DNA of 64,000 nt from a virus. Below the pieces are notes generated by a model. That model was not told the DNA's origin. It saw nothing but the letters and a program-made list of their open reading frames with translations, and did no database searches. The stretch is from positions 62,001-126,000 of the IMG/VR virus record IMGVR_UViG_3300045256_000135. One strand, written 5' to 3'. The translations under genes were made by a program, and so were the position numbers. Of this stretch, positions 31,164 to 40,547 are shown one piece after another (positions within the stretch are counted from its first letter, which is position 1; each line of letters starts with the position of its first letter).

Positions 31164-32896
31164 TGACTGCAAGAGAAGAAAACAGTGTTGAGAAGTGGGA
31201 CGCAATCTGGGTGAGTGAAGGCTCTGAGACATGGAGAGCTACAGCACTAGATGCAGTGTATCAGAGAATTGTTCAGCTGATCCCTCGTGGCTCCAAGGTG
31301 ATAGATCTTGGTGGTGGCGTTGGTGTTCTTGGAAAGCTACTTCAAGAAGCCGGACACGACGTTGAGATTTGGGAGCAGTCAGGAGCAGCAATAGCAGCTG
31401 CTAAACAGGCTGGATTGAATGCTCAGCAAGTTGATTTTGTGACGGACCTACCCACCTTCCCAGAGGGATCAGTTATAGTAGCTACTGAGGTGTTGGAACA
31501 TTTTGACCGAGAGCTTAGATTCAAGATTCTAAACCAAGCTAGAGGTCATCTGTGCCTCTTTTCAGTGCCTAACGATCGGTTAGGACCAGAAGAGGAACCA
31601 CAGCATGCTGTGAAGTACACTGCTTTGAAGTTCCTACAAGATTTGCGAGAGCAGTGCAGTAAAGATGCACGTGTTGAGGTACTTGGTCCACCGAAAGATC
31701 GAAGACGCGTACCAGCGTTCTTACTTGGGGTGTGTGGTCAGCCAAAAGCTCACACACTCTCTATGACGATGCCAGTTCGAGATGAGGCTGAGGACATCGA
31801 AGAAGTCTTAGCCTCTTTTCGTGGCGTATCCGACGAGATCGTCATTGGGGTAGACCCGCGAACCAAAGATGACACGTTTGCAATTTGTGAGAAGTATTGC
31901 GAGAAGGTCTTTTACCTAACCGAGCTACTTGGTCCACCTGACGAGCAAGTACCTGAAGGTGGCTTCCATTTCTCTCATGCTCGCAATCAGTGCATCAATC
32001 GTTGTTCGAGCGAGTGGATCTTTATGACTGAAGGTCATGAACGGCTTGGTTCTGGACAGGATGCACTATTGAACCTCGGAAAGCTCTGCCCACCTGAGGC
32101 AATGGTTGGTTTTGTTTTGCGGACGGGGCAGGGTCAGCAGTGGGGGTTCCCGTGGCTGTTTAGGAACAAGCCTACGATTAGATTTCGAAGAGCGACACAT
32201 AATGACCTCGACTTTCCGCAAAGCTACCTCGTTGTACGATTGCCACAGGTTAAGACTATTCACCAGCGAGTCCACGAACGAGACATTGCTAGACAAAAGC
32301 AGAGAAAGGTTCAGAACAGAGTCACACTTATGCAGGACTGGATGGCAAACCAGTCGGAAATGTCGCTCTATTACTTGGGTTCTGAGTGGAGAGAATACGA
32401 CGACGAGCGAGCGATGTCGTATCTCAAACAGTTCATTACGATCAATAGATCGAATGGCCCAATGCGGTACAATACTCGTCTAATCCTTTGCAAGATGCTT
32501 GGTAATCTAGGTAGACTAGATGAAGCACGAGAAATACTCATACCAGCGGTTGGTGATGATTGGAGTAGGACTGAGCACTGGATCTGGCTCGGTGACATTA
32601 TGCACGTGCAAGAGCGGTACGAAGAAGCTCTGCAGTACTACCAGTATGGTGCTACGCGGATTGGTGATCCACCCTTCACTCTCTGGTGGATAGACCTATC
32701 ATTCTATTCGTACATTCCCGCACAAAGGCTTGCGATGTGCTATAGTGCTCTAGGCCGTTTGGAGGATGCACTTCAGTGGGCTAAAGCATCGAAGGACTTA
32801 CTACCACCCGATGTTCCAGAAGAGCTCGTTCAAGAGCACATTAAAAACATAGAGACAATTGAGGAGGCTTTAGCCAATGCATCTGCAAGACAATGA
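31163..32896 (+). CDS. Methyltransferase-glycosyltransferase-TPR fusion
   Basis: A 577-residue three-part enzyme. Residues about 40-190 form a class I SAM methyltransferase: motif I VIDLGGGVG (46-54) and ATEVLEHF (107-114). Residues about 198-400 are a family-2 type GT-A glycosyltransferase (SMTMPVRDEAEDIEEVL, DEIVIGVDPRTKDDT), but the usual metal-binding DxD position reads FMTEGHE (about 288-293). Residues about 430-570 contain TPR-like helical repeats. The gene lies among structural genes and overlaps both neighbours. It may modify virion proteins or host surface sugars; acceptor and donor are unknown. Confidence 0.82.
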   Translation: MTAREENSVEKWDAIWVSEGSETWRATALDAVYQRIVQLIPRGSKVIDLGGGVGVLGKLLQEAGHDVEIWEQSGAAIAAAKQAGLNAQQVDFVTDLPTFPEGSVIVATEVLEHFDRELRFKILNQARGHLCLFSVPNDRLGPEEEPQHAVKYTALKFLQDLREQCSKDARVEVLGPPKDRRRVPAFLLGVCGQPKAHTLSMTMPVRDEAEDIEEVLASFRGVSDEIVIGVDPRTKDDTFAICEKYCEKVFYLTELLGPPDEQVPEGGFHFSHARNQCINRCSSEWIFMTEGHERLGSGQDALLNLGKLCPPEAMVGFVLRTGQGQQWGFPWLFRNKPTIRFRRATHNDLDFPQSYLVVRLPQVKTIHQRVHERDIARQKQRKVQNRVTLMQDWMANQSEMSLYYLGSEWREYDDERAMSYLKQFITINRSNGPMRYNTRLILCKMLGNLGRLDEAREILIPAVGDDWSRTEHWIWLGDIMHVQERYEEALQYYQYGATRIGDPPFTLWWIDLSFYSYIPAQRLAMCYSALGRLEDALQWAKASKDLLPPDVPEELVQEHIKNIETIEEALANASARQ

Positions 32897-33359
32897 CGAG
32901 TTGATCGGTGGTTACGTTACACTCGAGCTGATTCGTGATGGGAAGAATGGCCCCGAGGTTATTCACACGGAGACTCAGCACAACCTCGTTGTCAATACGG
33001 GAAAACGTCAACTTTGGCGTCAGTCTATGGGATTGAATACCAAAGTGTGGAACTTTTTCCGCATTGGAACGTCGTCTGGTGCAGCCAACTCAGCTCAGAC
33101 CAACCTGATCAGTCCCGTAACGAACACACTGAAGACTGCTGATGCAAAAACGCTTCTTTCAGGTACGCGAACCGCTCAGTGGGTGATAAGCTACCCATCC
33201 GGCGCAGGCACCAAGAGCGTCACTGGTATCAAGGAGGTTTGTCTCTTCAATCAGAGAACCTCACCAGGTGGTTCTGCTCTAATGCGCACCACGTTCACCT
33301 CTGTCAATAAGACCACAGCGGACAAGCTTCGGATTACGTACAAGGCGAGAGTGACCTGA
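32877..33359 (+). CDS. Virion-region protein
   Basis: A 160-residue strand-rich protein with GGAGG nine bases upstream of the ATG, overlapping the previous gene by 20 bases. The NLVVNTGKRQLWRQ and RIGTSSGAANSAQTNL stretches resemble short phage tail or fibre-associated proteins. The last third is a strand and loop region (VCLFNQRTSPGG). It overlaps the next gene's start through TGATG. Function not known. Confidence 0.65.
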   Translation: MHLQDNDELIGGYVTLELIRDGKNGPEVIHTETQHNLVVNTGKRQLWRQSMGLNTKVWNFFRIGTSSGAANSAQTNLISPVTNTLKTADAKTLLSGTRTAQWVISYPSGAGTKSVTGIKEVCLFNQRTSPGGSALMRTTFTSVNKTTADKLRITYKARVT

Positions 33360-33550
33360 TGCTGGATAAGGTTGCAACCACTGATGAGATTACCACTGAG
33401 CTAGCTGAGTTGGTTCAACCGAACAACCCGTGCTACTCCTGTGGGAAAGAGACAGTTGAATACACGTATGAAGTCGATCCAGTAACTCAGCGACCAGGTG
33501 CAGTGCTTTCACGTATATGTTCGTCTGATTCCTGTAGAAAGATCCAGTGA
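33359..33550 (+). CDS. Small four-cysteine zinc protein
   Basis: A 63-residue protein with a CYSCGKE knuckle and a later C-x4-C pair, which together suit a single zinc site. It begins in the previous stop codon (TGATG) and is followed by the 649-residue protein. No other clue to function. Confidence 0.65.
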   Translation: MLDKVATTDEITTELAELVQPNNPCYSCGKETVEYTYEVDPVTQRPGAVLSRICSSDSCRKIQ

Positions 33551-33562
33551 TGGTGTGGTTGT

Positions 33563-35512
33563 ATGGCACTGCACACCAAAACGATTGAGTATGTTGTTCA
33601 AGGGCAAGCAGCGCAACAAGCTGCTAACACGCTCTTAACATTTAGCTCAATCAATATTGACATCCCTGAGACAGTGGGCAGGACGTTTAAGTCTTGCATT
33701 CTTGTTATAACGTACACATCGTTCAGGACAACATCAACGTCATCGACGACTGCTCCAACAGCTTCAATCAAGCTTGGTGCAGCTACAGCCACGAACTTCA
33801 CGATTGGCACTGACACTGGCAATGGTGTCACGTACATCGACTACAGGCCATTAGAGCATTGGTTAGATTGTACGTCACACTTTGTTAGCAACTACTCTGG
33901 TACTTCACTTGGCTGCGTAATTACGTTTCAGAGTCCTGTAGCAACTCAGTCCATTTGCGCTAAAGTCATCATCACATACGAGTATGATGACAGCAATACC
34001 ACCAGAGCGAAGACTGTTCGGATCCCTCTGGAGGGAAGTAAGATCGATCAAACAACGTCACTGGTCTCGGTTGGTAGTTCGACCGAGATACCAAATCTGA
34101 GTTCATTCTTACCTGAATCGTCGATTACGTACAAGGACATCTTCTTCGAGGTACAGATCGCAACTCGAAACAATGGCTCTGACGCAACACATTCAGTGTC
34201 GCTAGACGCAGAAGCAGCAACTGACTGGACTCTTATGCACACTGGTGGTAGCACATCAGGTGATGTTGGGTTCACAAAGTTCTTCTGGAAGCGAACTGAT
34301 ATGACTACTTCTGCAACTCACGACTTTAAGGCAAAGTGTAGTCAGGCGAGCTCTGGTTATGAAGTCGCAGTCGTACTGGTGGTGACCTACACGTACGATC
34401 ACTCATCATCGACCCGGATTCTGAATTCGATCATTGTACCGTTTGACATTCAGGGTTTTGGTATGCAGGAGATAACTGCACTAGCTAACGACCTTGTCTA
34501 TGGATGTGAAGTTTGGGTTGAGGAACCAGGTACGATTACCTTACTGCAAAGCGCAGTAAGAATCAACGCTGGTTATCAACGCACTGACAATGCTGGAGAT
34601 CAGCTTCGATTAAAGATCGGGTCACAGGTTGCGTATACGAATTACACTTCACCACTCCTAGCTGGATTTGTTACTGCTTGGGGTATAACTGCAACCCCGC
34701 TACAGCAACGAGTTGATTCAGGTGCTGCATCAGGACAAGCTCTGACACTGGCCAGGGGAAGGAACCTACTCAACTTCAGCCTGTACGCGAATGGTACATT
34801 CCTTTCGACGTACAATTTCATGGTTGTCACCTGCTCTGTTCTGTACCTGAACTACACATCTGACAAGCATGCTGGTGGTGACGGTATGCACAACCGAACC
34901 ATTCAGTGGTTGGGGCAAGCCGACATCTACAACGGTGTCATAGTTCAGTCTTCTGTAGGCTTCACACCGTCTGAATCCAATTGGTGGAACAACGGTTTTA
35001 CGCCACTGTTTAAAGTGAACGAGTTCGACGGGATCGAGTTACGCTTTCAGATTTTGCCCGGGGAGGGCCTGGGTGATGGGTGGCGAACTGCCGCATCGTA
35101 TGTTCTACCCAACTGGGCTCCACGGTATGAGACTCAACAAGCAACAAATCGACTAGCTTGGGATCGATACACTAACGACGCAGATACTTCTAGAAGCAAC
35201 CCATTTTCAACGAGAAACTGGAGAATGTCGGGGTCTCCGGTTACGGGCATCTCGCTAGCTCTCTCGTTTTGGATCACGTATCATTCGATTACCTATACGG
35301 TGAGTGGGAATGCATCTGGATATACTGGTGGTGGATCAGGTATTACAATAGGTGTACATCGATCTGATACTGGTGAGCTTGTTGGTACTTCTACCACATC
35401 AGCTGGTGGTAACTATTCGTTTACCTGGTACGACAATGTGGTTGATGTATACGCTGAAGCTCAACAGGACGCTACGCACGTAGGTCGTAGTGCAAATAAC
35501 GACGGAGTGTGA
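33563..35512 (+). CDS. Large beta-rich virion protein
   Basis: A 649-residue protein made almost entirely of strands. The first 270 residues show two related halves with an ITYTSF or VTYTYD type ending, suggesting tandem beta-sandwich domains. A central part has tryptophan-rich loops, and the last 75 residues look like a carboxypeptidase-regulatory/Cna-B type Ig domain (YTVSGNASGYTGGG, TSAGGNYSFTW). It fits a tail fibre or surface appendage. It has no catalytic motif. Confidence 0.65.
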   Translation: MALHTKTIEYVVQGQAAQQAANTLLTFSSINIDIPETVGRTFKSCILVITYTSFRTTSTSSTTAPTASIKLGAATATNFTIGTDTGNGVTYIDYRPLEHWLDCTSHFVSNYSGTSLGCVITFQSPVATQSICAKVIITYEYDDSNTTRAKTVRIPLEGSKIDQTTSLVSVGSSTEIPNLSSFLPESSITYKDIFFEVQIATRNNGSDATHSVSLDAEAATDWTLMHTGGSTSGDVGFTKFFWKRTDMTTSATHDFKAKCSQASSGYEVAVVLVVTYTYDHSSSTRILNSIIVPFDIQGFGMQEITALANDLVYGCEVWVEEPGTITLLQSAVRINAGYQRTDNAGDQLRLKIGSQVAYTNYTSPLLAGFVTAWGITATPLQQRVDSGAASGQALTLARGRNLLNFSLYANGTFLSTYNFMVVTCSVLYLNYTSDKHAGGDGMHNRTIQWLGQADIYNGVIVQSSVGFTPSESNWWNNGFTPLFKVNEFDGIELRFQILPGEGLGDGWRTAASYVLPNWAPRYETQQATNRLAWDRYTNDADTSRSNPFSTRNWRMSGSPVTGISLALSFWITYHSITYTVSGNASGYTGGGSGITIGVHRSDTGELVGTSTTSAGGNYSFTWYDNVVDVYAEAQQDATHVGRSANNDGV

Positions 35513-35513
35513 T

Positions 35514-35720
35514 ATGATTAAGCAACGTGTTCTCTTTTCTGGTGGGCCATTTGGTGGTGAGTTGGGTGACTGGGACGTGCCTCAAGGTATGACCACTTTG
35601 CCTAACAATCATGAGGATGTGCTTACTGCTGGTGATGGGCTCAAGTATCGATATCGGTTCATTGTAGATAACGCACACCCAGCTGGTGGCTATGCTATCT
35701 ATGTAGGAGCAGAGGGCTAA
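35514..35720 (+). CDS. Small virion-region protein
   Basis: A 68-residue protein. ATG 35514 follows the previous stop and is preceded by GGAG; the in-frame reading from 35490 overlaps the upstream gene. It is glycine-rich at the start (FSGGPFGGELGDWDVPQG) and ends with strands. It appears linked to the next gene by a TAATG overlap. No family. Confidence 0.6.
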   Translation: MIKQRVLFSGGPFGGELGDWDVPQGMTTLPNNHEDVLTAGDGLKYRYRFIVDNAHPAGGYAIYVGAEG

Positions 35721-36007
35721 TGGGCACACAGGGAAGCACTGTCATTGACTTTGGAGCTTTCCCAAGCTACGACGCAACCGTTGTTATCACGGGGCAAGGT
35801 GCGATTTCTGGAGGGTCCCTTGTCGAAGCTTGGATTGATCCAACCCAAGGTGCAACGACAGACCATACCGTTGATGAACATGTCGTTGAAGGAATCCAGG
35901 TGACATGCACTAATATTGTTCCTGGAGTTGGATTTACAATTCGAGCTGTCTTGTTAGGTTACGGTCCAACCTATGGGCAATATCGAGTGTCCTGGGTTTG
36001 GAACTAA
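35720..36007 (+). CDS. Small beta-rich structural protein
   Basis: A 95-residue strand-rich protein (TVIDFGAFPSYDATVVITG, AWIDP, VSWVWN) of the type found next to phage fibre genes, where such proteins may cap or trimerise fibres. It has no cysteine pair or signal. The AAGGAG before the next gene lies just past its stop. Confidence 0.65.
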   Translation: MGTQGSTVIDFGAFPSYDATVVITGQGAISGGSLVEAWIDPTQGATTDHTVDEHVVEGIQVTCTNIVPGVGFTIRAVLLGYGPTYGQYRVSWVWN

Positions 36008-36016
36008 GGAGCTACA

Positions 36017-37462
36017 ATGGGAATCACACTTGTTGACGGGCAGGGTGGAGCGAACTTAGCGAGGGTTGATAGCAACGGTTCGGTACAGACCCGCCTGTTC
36101 GGTGCAAATAGCCCCTTGGCTTTGCTCAATTCGAGTACAGCTGACCCAACCACAACCTATGGTTTGCCCATTATGGGCACTGACCATAGAGTTGCGAGAT
36201 TGGTTAGAGCAGACTCAGATCAATCGCTACGCGTTAATACTGCTACGACTCTGTACCTCTATGATGAGGCGGAAGGTGCAGCAGTAGACACCAACAAGTG
36301 GATTCAGTCTACCACTACCCAGACAATCACACAAGCAGGCGGAGTAATCACACTGAATGCTGGTAGCTCTGTGGCAACGACCACAGGGTCTATGCACACT
36401 TCGCATAAGCAGTTCCCTTATGTGAAGAAGGGCGGATTGATTTTTAGGGTTAGAGCTAGACCTACAGCACATTTTGCTAACAATCAACACCAGCTCGGGT
36501 TTGGTACGGCTACCTCGGTTACTGCTATAGCAGTAACAAACGGGGCTTTCTGGCGTAAGGATGGCACTGGACAATATGTACCAGTCCTATCCATCGGTGG
36601 GTCAGAGTTTCTTGGGAACGCTATCTCAGACGCAACTTTCAGAGCCTCAATACCGACCACGGATTACTGCATCTTCGAGATAGTATTAGAGCAGACAAGA
36701 GCCACGTTTAGGATTTTGCTTAGTGCTGGTACGTTGCTCAATGAGCAGATTATCGAATTCCCTGCGTCTGCTACAGTTCTGCAAGTAACTCACCTACCCG
36801 TATTTTATCAAAATGTTAATACAGGTGCTACTGGTACAGCTGTACAACTTCTGATCGACGGCGTTAGCGTTTGGGGTACTGATGGTTTTGTTGGACGCCC
36901 ATGGTCGCACGCCATGGCTGGTATGAACTATGGTGCCGTAACTAGCCCCACAGCTTATACCCAGTTGTCTAACTATGCGAACTCAGCAGCACCAACCTCG
37001 GCAACACTCTCGAACACTGCTGCTGGTTACTCCACTTTTGGTGGTCAGTGGCAATTTGCAGCAGTAGCCGGTGCAGAAACAGATTATGCATTGTTCGGTG
37101 TAGCTGTCCCAGCACCCTACGATCTGTATGTTACTGGCATCCAGATTGCAACGTGGAACATGGGTGCTGCAGTAGCTACAACACCAACCCTGTTGGCATG
37201 GTCACTAGCAATTAACTCTTCAGCGGTGTCGCTAGCTACCGGTGCTCCTTACACGCCAATGAGAGTGAATCTTGGCTCACAATCGCTCCCAGTTGGTGCG
37301 GCGATTGGTGCGAACGTACCTGACATCGTTAGAACTTTCCAGACACCACTTCACGTATTTCAGAGCAGATTCCTACACGTAATTCTGAAGATGCCTGTTG
37401 GCACAGCTACCGCTTCGCAAATCGTTCGTGGTACTGTGTCAATCGACGGCTACTTCGAATGA
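36017..37462 (+). CDS. Fibre-like virion protein
   Basis: A 481-residue protein with AAGGAG upstream of the ATG. The N-terminal 80 residues look like a virion-anchoring segment, followed by a lectin-like beta-sandwich (about 95-300) and an alanine/glycine-rich C-terminal domain with an LYVTGIQIATWN strand. No catalytic residues stand out. It is consistent with a tail-fibre or receptor-binding protein but not proven. Confidence 0.65.
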   Translation: MGITLVDGQGGANLARVDSNGSVQTRLFGANSPLALLNSSTADPTTTYGLPIMGTDHRVARLVRADSDQSLRVNTATTLYLYDEAEGAAVDTNKWIQSTTTQTITQAGGVITLNAGSSVATTTGSMHTSHKQFPYVKKGGLIFRVRARPTAHFANNQHQLGFGTATSVTAIAVTNGAFWRKDGTGQYVPVLSIGGSEFLGNAISDATFRASIPTTDYCIFEIVLEQTRATFRILLSAGTLLNEQIIEFPASATVLQVTHLPVFYQNVNTGATGTAVQLLIDGVSVWGTDGFVGRPWSHAMAGMNYGAVTSPTAYTQLSNYANSAAPTSATLSNTAAGYSTFGGQWQFAAVAGAETDYALFGVAVPAPYDLYVTGIQIATWNMGAAVATTPTLLAWSLAINSSAVSLATGAPYTPMRVNLGSQSLPVGAAIGANVPDIVRTFQTPLHVFQSRFLHVILKMPVGTATASQIVRGTVSIDGYFE

Positions 37463-37482
37463 TCTAGCGAGCGGGGTGAACT

Positions 37483-39519
37483 ATGTCACTCCTACTCGCC
37501 CAACCTAGTTCCAAGTTCTTTGACATTGTTGTCAGTGATACTGTCAGTATCACTGAAGACACTGGTGTTGTTCTTAATGGCAAGTTCAACCTGGTTCTCA
37601 GAGACCCAGGCGTTGCCTTTAATTTGGTACTGTCTCAGGGTACGGGGTCCCTGATTGATGTAACTGTATCTGACACAGTAACAGTTACAGATGCCGTAGT
37701 TCGCGAGGGCTTCTTCGACAGATCCCTTGCGGATAGTGCTTCTGTCACCGACTCAACCACGACCAATGTTGACTACAGCAGAGCTGGTAGTGATTCTGTT
37801 ACAGTTACTGATGTTGTAACGGCTGGTAGTGAGTTCGCTAGATCAGTTTCCGATACGATCAGCGTAACCGACTCGACATCCATCAACCTTGAGTATGGTC
37901 GTTCGATTTCCGATACGGTTACCGTAACTGACTCAACTACACTTTCAACCGAATACGCCAGATCAGTTTCTGATACAGTCACAGTCACTGACTCGATCAC
38001 TGTTGGTATTGAGTACAGCAAGTCTGTCTCGGACACAATCAGCGTAACTGACTCTACCACTGTTGGTGTTGAGTATGGTCGTTCAGTTGCTGATACAGTT
38101 ACTGTTTCAGATTCAACCGCGCTTAGCATTGACTATGGTAGAAATGTCCCCGACTCGGCCTCTACCACAGACTCAGTAGCAACAAGCTCAGACTATTCTA
38201 GAACTGCGTCTGATTCAATCAGCGTCACTGATTCAGTAGTAGTAGAAAAAGCACTGGACGTGTCGGTCTCGGACACAGTCAGTGTCACTGATTCGACATC
38301 GAGCACAGTTGAGTTTGGCCGAGTTCTTTCGGATAACGTTACGGTTACAGAAGCAACCGTTCGCGAACTCTTTGCCGATCGCTCGGGATCCGACACGATT
38401 TCGGTTACAGATTCTACGTCTGTAACCCGTGAAGTTTCAGCTAATGTCTCAGATACCATTGTAGTCACTGACTCAGCTACGACATCGGCTGAGTATGGCA
38501 GAGCACTTTCGGATTCAGTCACTGTAGCAGATCAAACCACCACCTCAGCTGATTACAGTAGAGTTGCCACAGATTCTGTGGCTGTTACAGATTCCGTAAC
38601 AGTTGATCTGATTCGGCAGATTGAGGTTTTAGTATCAGACACAATTAGCGTCTCTGATACGACCACTACTACAACAGAGCACAACCGCAGCCTCTCGGAT
38701 ACGGTTAGCGTATCTGATCAGGTGGTTAGATCGGCCGAATTTGGCCGTAGTGTAAGTGACTCTGTAGCTGTCACAGATTCTACGAGTGCTGCCAGAGAAG
38801 TTGGACCTACGCTATCAGATGTCGTCACTGTCTCTGATACTCTTACTACTTCGGTTGACTACCTTCGTTCTACGTCAGACTCTATTAGCGTAACAGATCA
38901 AGTAGCGGTTCAGACGAGTACAATCTTCTCTCTGAACCTGTCCGACACAATTAGTATCACAGATCAAGTAACAGTTCAGCTATACAAGCTGCTTAATGTC
39001 TCTGTCAATGACAACGTCGTTGTAACAGACTCTGTTAATACAGAGGTCACCAAGGCACTATCTGATTCGATCGTAATTAGTGATAGTCTAGACATACTGC
39101 TGTATCGAAGAATCGACATTCAGTTGTCGGATTCTGTTGTCGTTACAGACCAGGTATCGTTTGGCAATGATGTTATTGCCAATGACAACATTTCTGTAAC
39201 TGATTCTACAGTAGCAGAGCTACTAGCAGACAGAAGTGTTGCTGACACTATAAATGTCACTGACAGCGTCCAAGTAACTGGTGACAGAGACGTACGTCTC
39301 CTTGATTCGATTGATGTAACGGATCTAGTCGTTGTAGAGATGGCGTTCAACGTCATCCTCAGCGATTTGATAGCTATCAACGATAATATCAGTCTTGGGT
39401 ATGATCTTATCCCGCCAACCTACCCAGACACAGATAAACGACTTCTTTCTGAGAACTTCAGAGGTGGTTTCACCACTAGTACTGATACACCCCTAGTGAA
39501 TGTTAGGACGCGACGCTAA
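37483..39519 (+). CDS. Long repeat protein, about 30 copies of a 20-residue unit
   Basis: A 678-residue protein. After a short hydrophobic start, about 30 units of roughly 20 residues follow, each with a core like VSDTVTVTDST and an EYGR-type end. Each unit is acidic, rich in serine, threonine, valine and aspartate, and alternates hydrophobic and polar residues, which suggests a beta-solenoid or string of small beta units forming a rigid fibre. Acidic D/S/T clusters could bind calcium. A short unrelated tail with PPTYPDTD ends the protein. It is probably a virion fibre or spacer; not identified. Confidence 0.75.
   Translation: MSLLLAQPSSKFFDIVVSDTVSITEDTGVVLNGKFNLVLRDPGVAFNLVLSQGTGSLIDVTVSDTVTVTDAVVREGFFDRSLADSASVTDSTTTNVDYSRAGSDSVTVTDVVTAGSEFARSVSDTISVTDSTSINLEYGRSISDTVTVTDSTTLSTEYARSVSDTVTVTDSITVGIEYSKSVSDTISVTDSTTVGVEYGRSVADTVTVSDSTALSIDYGRNVPDSASTTDSVATSSDYSRTASDSISVTDSVVVEKALDVSVSDTVSVTDSTSSTVEFGRVLSDNVTVTEATVRELFADRSGSDTISVTDSTSVTREVSANVSDTIVVTDSATTSAEYGRALSDSVTVADQTTTSADYSRVATDSVAVTDSVTVDLIRQIEVLVSDTISVSDTTTTTTEHNRSLSDTVSVSDQVVRSAEFGRSVSDSVAVTDSTSAAREVGPTLSDVVTVSDTLTTSVDYLRSTSDSISVTDQVAVQTSTIFSLNLSDTISITDQVTVQLYKLLNVSVNDNVVVTDSVNTEVTKALSDSIVISDSLDILLYRRIDIQLSDSVVVTDQVSFGNDVIANDNISVTDSTVAELLADRSVADTINVTDSVQVTGDRDVRLLDSIDVTDLVVVEMAFNVILSDLIAINDNISLGYDLIPPTYPDTDKRLLSENFRGGFTTSTDTPLVNVRTRR
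37532..39400 (+). repeat. About 30 imperfect ~60-bp tandem repeats inside the gene
   Basis: The DNA shows diverged ~60-bp repeats encoding VSDTVTVTDST-like units. Later copies are more diverged in length and sequence. Variation at synonymous positions is high, so they are kept by protein selection rather than by recent duplication. Confidence 0.75.
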
Positions 39520-40547
39520 TGCCACAACGTAGAACATTGGTTGGCTACTGGGGACGAGATCTCCGTCAAAGAGTCAAGGCAGAGATGACTCTGGAGAAGA
39601 CTCGTACCTTGCTTCAAGACCAACTTCTTGGCGGCGGCATTAGAGCTGCACTATGGCAAAATGTGTGGGATGTTCGTTTTGGTGCTCCAACCATCGCTGG
39701 AACACTTCCATGCAGCTGTGTTACAGCTACTAATCAGCACGCTGATCGAAGATGCAATAGCTGCTATGGGATCAATTTTCAGCCAGGTTACACCAAGTTT
39801 GGGTTTGAAACCATCTGGTTTTCGAGTATTTCGCCTAATCTAACGTTGACTAACGTATATCTGAACGACATCCTCAAGCCAAACCGACTTGAATTGACTC
39901 AAACGGCTACCCACGGCTACATTGTCACCCCAGACATACCTTATGTGCGTTCGGTAACAAACTTGCCGTGGGAGTACAAGGTTGACTACATCACCAAGAG
40001 TGCTAGCAGCGCAGTTCAGGTGGCTTGGTCAGTGGACCAAGGAGCTACGTGGCAACCAATTGAGCAACTAGCTGGGTTCAACCCAATCTCTGGCAAGATC
40101 CGCTTCAAAGTCTCGCTTACTCGAACGAATGTGTCCATTCCTTCACCTAGTTTTGAGATTCTGAGAGCGCGATTCCCTCGAGTTGGTGTTACCGGACGAT
40201 TGGGACCCTGGATTTTGGTGCTCAAGTCGATCAGTCCAGATAAGCTTAGCGAGGACCTACGAGGGATTACGATCGACTCACAATCGAACAACTTCTGGAC
40301 AGCTCCGTTGTCGTTCTTTGACTGTGGGATTCCAGATCAGCTCGGAGTTGGTGGTGAGTTCAACCCAGGCAATCTAATCGCTGACCAAGCCTTCATTGAG
40401 TTCATGGACGGTGTTAGACAGGGTCCAGTCGACCAGAGGTGGAGCTTGGTCAACAACACCTACTCTGAACCGTTTGCTTACATGACCCGTCAGTACTTCT
40501 CAGCGAGATTGCAACAAGAGCGAGAGTACACCTCCTTGGTGTGGTGA
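39519..40547 (+). CDS. Neck or tail-region structural protein with CxC and CxxC
   Basis: A 342-residue protein. The CSCVTATNQ...RCNSCYGINFQPGY pattern (about 65-90) is typical of phage neck/tail-region proteins with a small zinc site. The remainder is mixed strand, with YKVDYITKSASS, RARFPRVG and a C-terminal aromatic segment. It precedes the HK97-gp10-like gene, in line with a head-tail connector or tail-completion role. The exact function is inferred from place. Confidence 0.6.
   Translation: MPQRRTLVGYWGRDLRQRVKAEMTLEKTRTLLQDQLLGGGIRAALWQNVWDVRFGAPTIAGTLPCSCVTATNQHADRRCNSCYGINFQPGYTKFGFETIWFSSISPNLTLTNVYLNDILKPNRLELTQTATHGYIVTPDIPYVRSVTNLPWEYKVDYITKSASSAVQVAWSVDQGATWQPIEQLAGFNPISGKIRFKVSLTRTNVSIPSPSFEILRARFPRVGVTGRLGPWILVLKSISPDKLSEDLRGITIDSQSNNFWTAPLSFFDCGIPDQLGVGGEFNPGNLIADQAFIEFMDGVRQGPVDQRWSLVNNTYSEPFAYMTRQYFSARLQQEREYTSLVW

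Noticed and set aside
37773-38522. Antisense open frames opposite the repeat gene (about 118 and 109 codons)
   Set aside because: They are the mirror of the repetitive + strand code and have the same repeated pattern; no ribosome binding site or natural protein character.
37532-39400. CRISPR-like array in the 37.5-39.4 kb repeats
   Set aside because: The repeats are in frame, diverged and coding, without constant repeat units or unique spacers.
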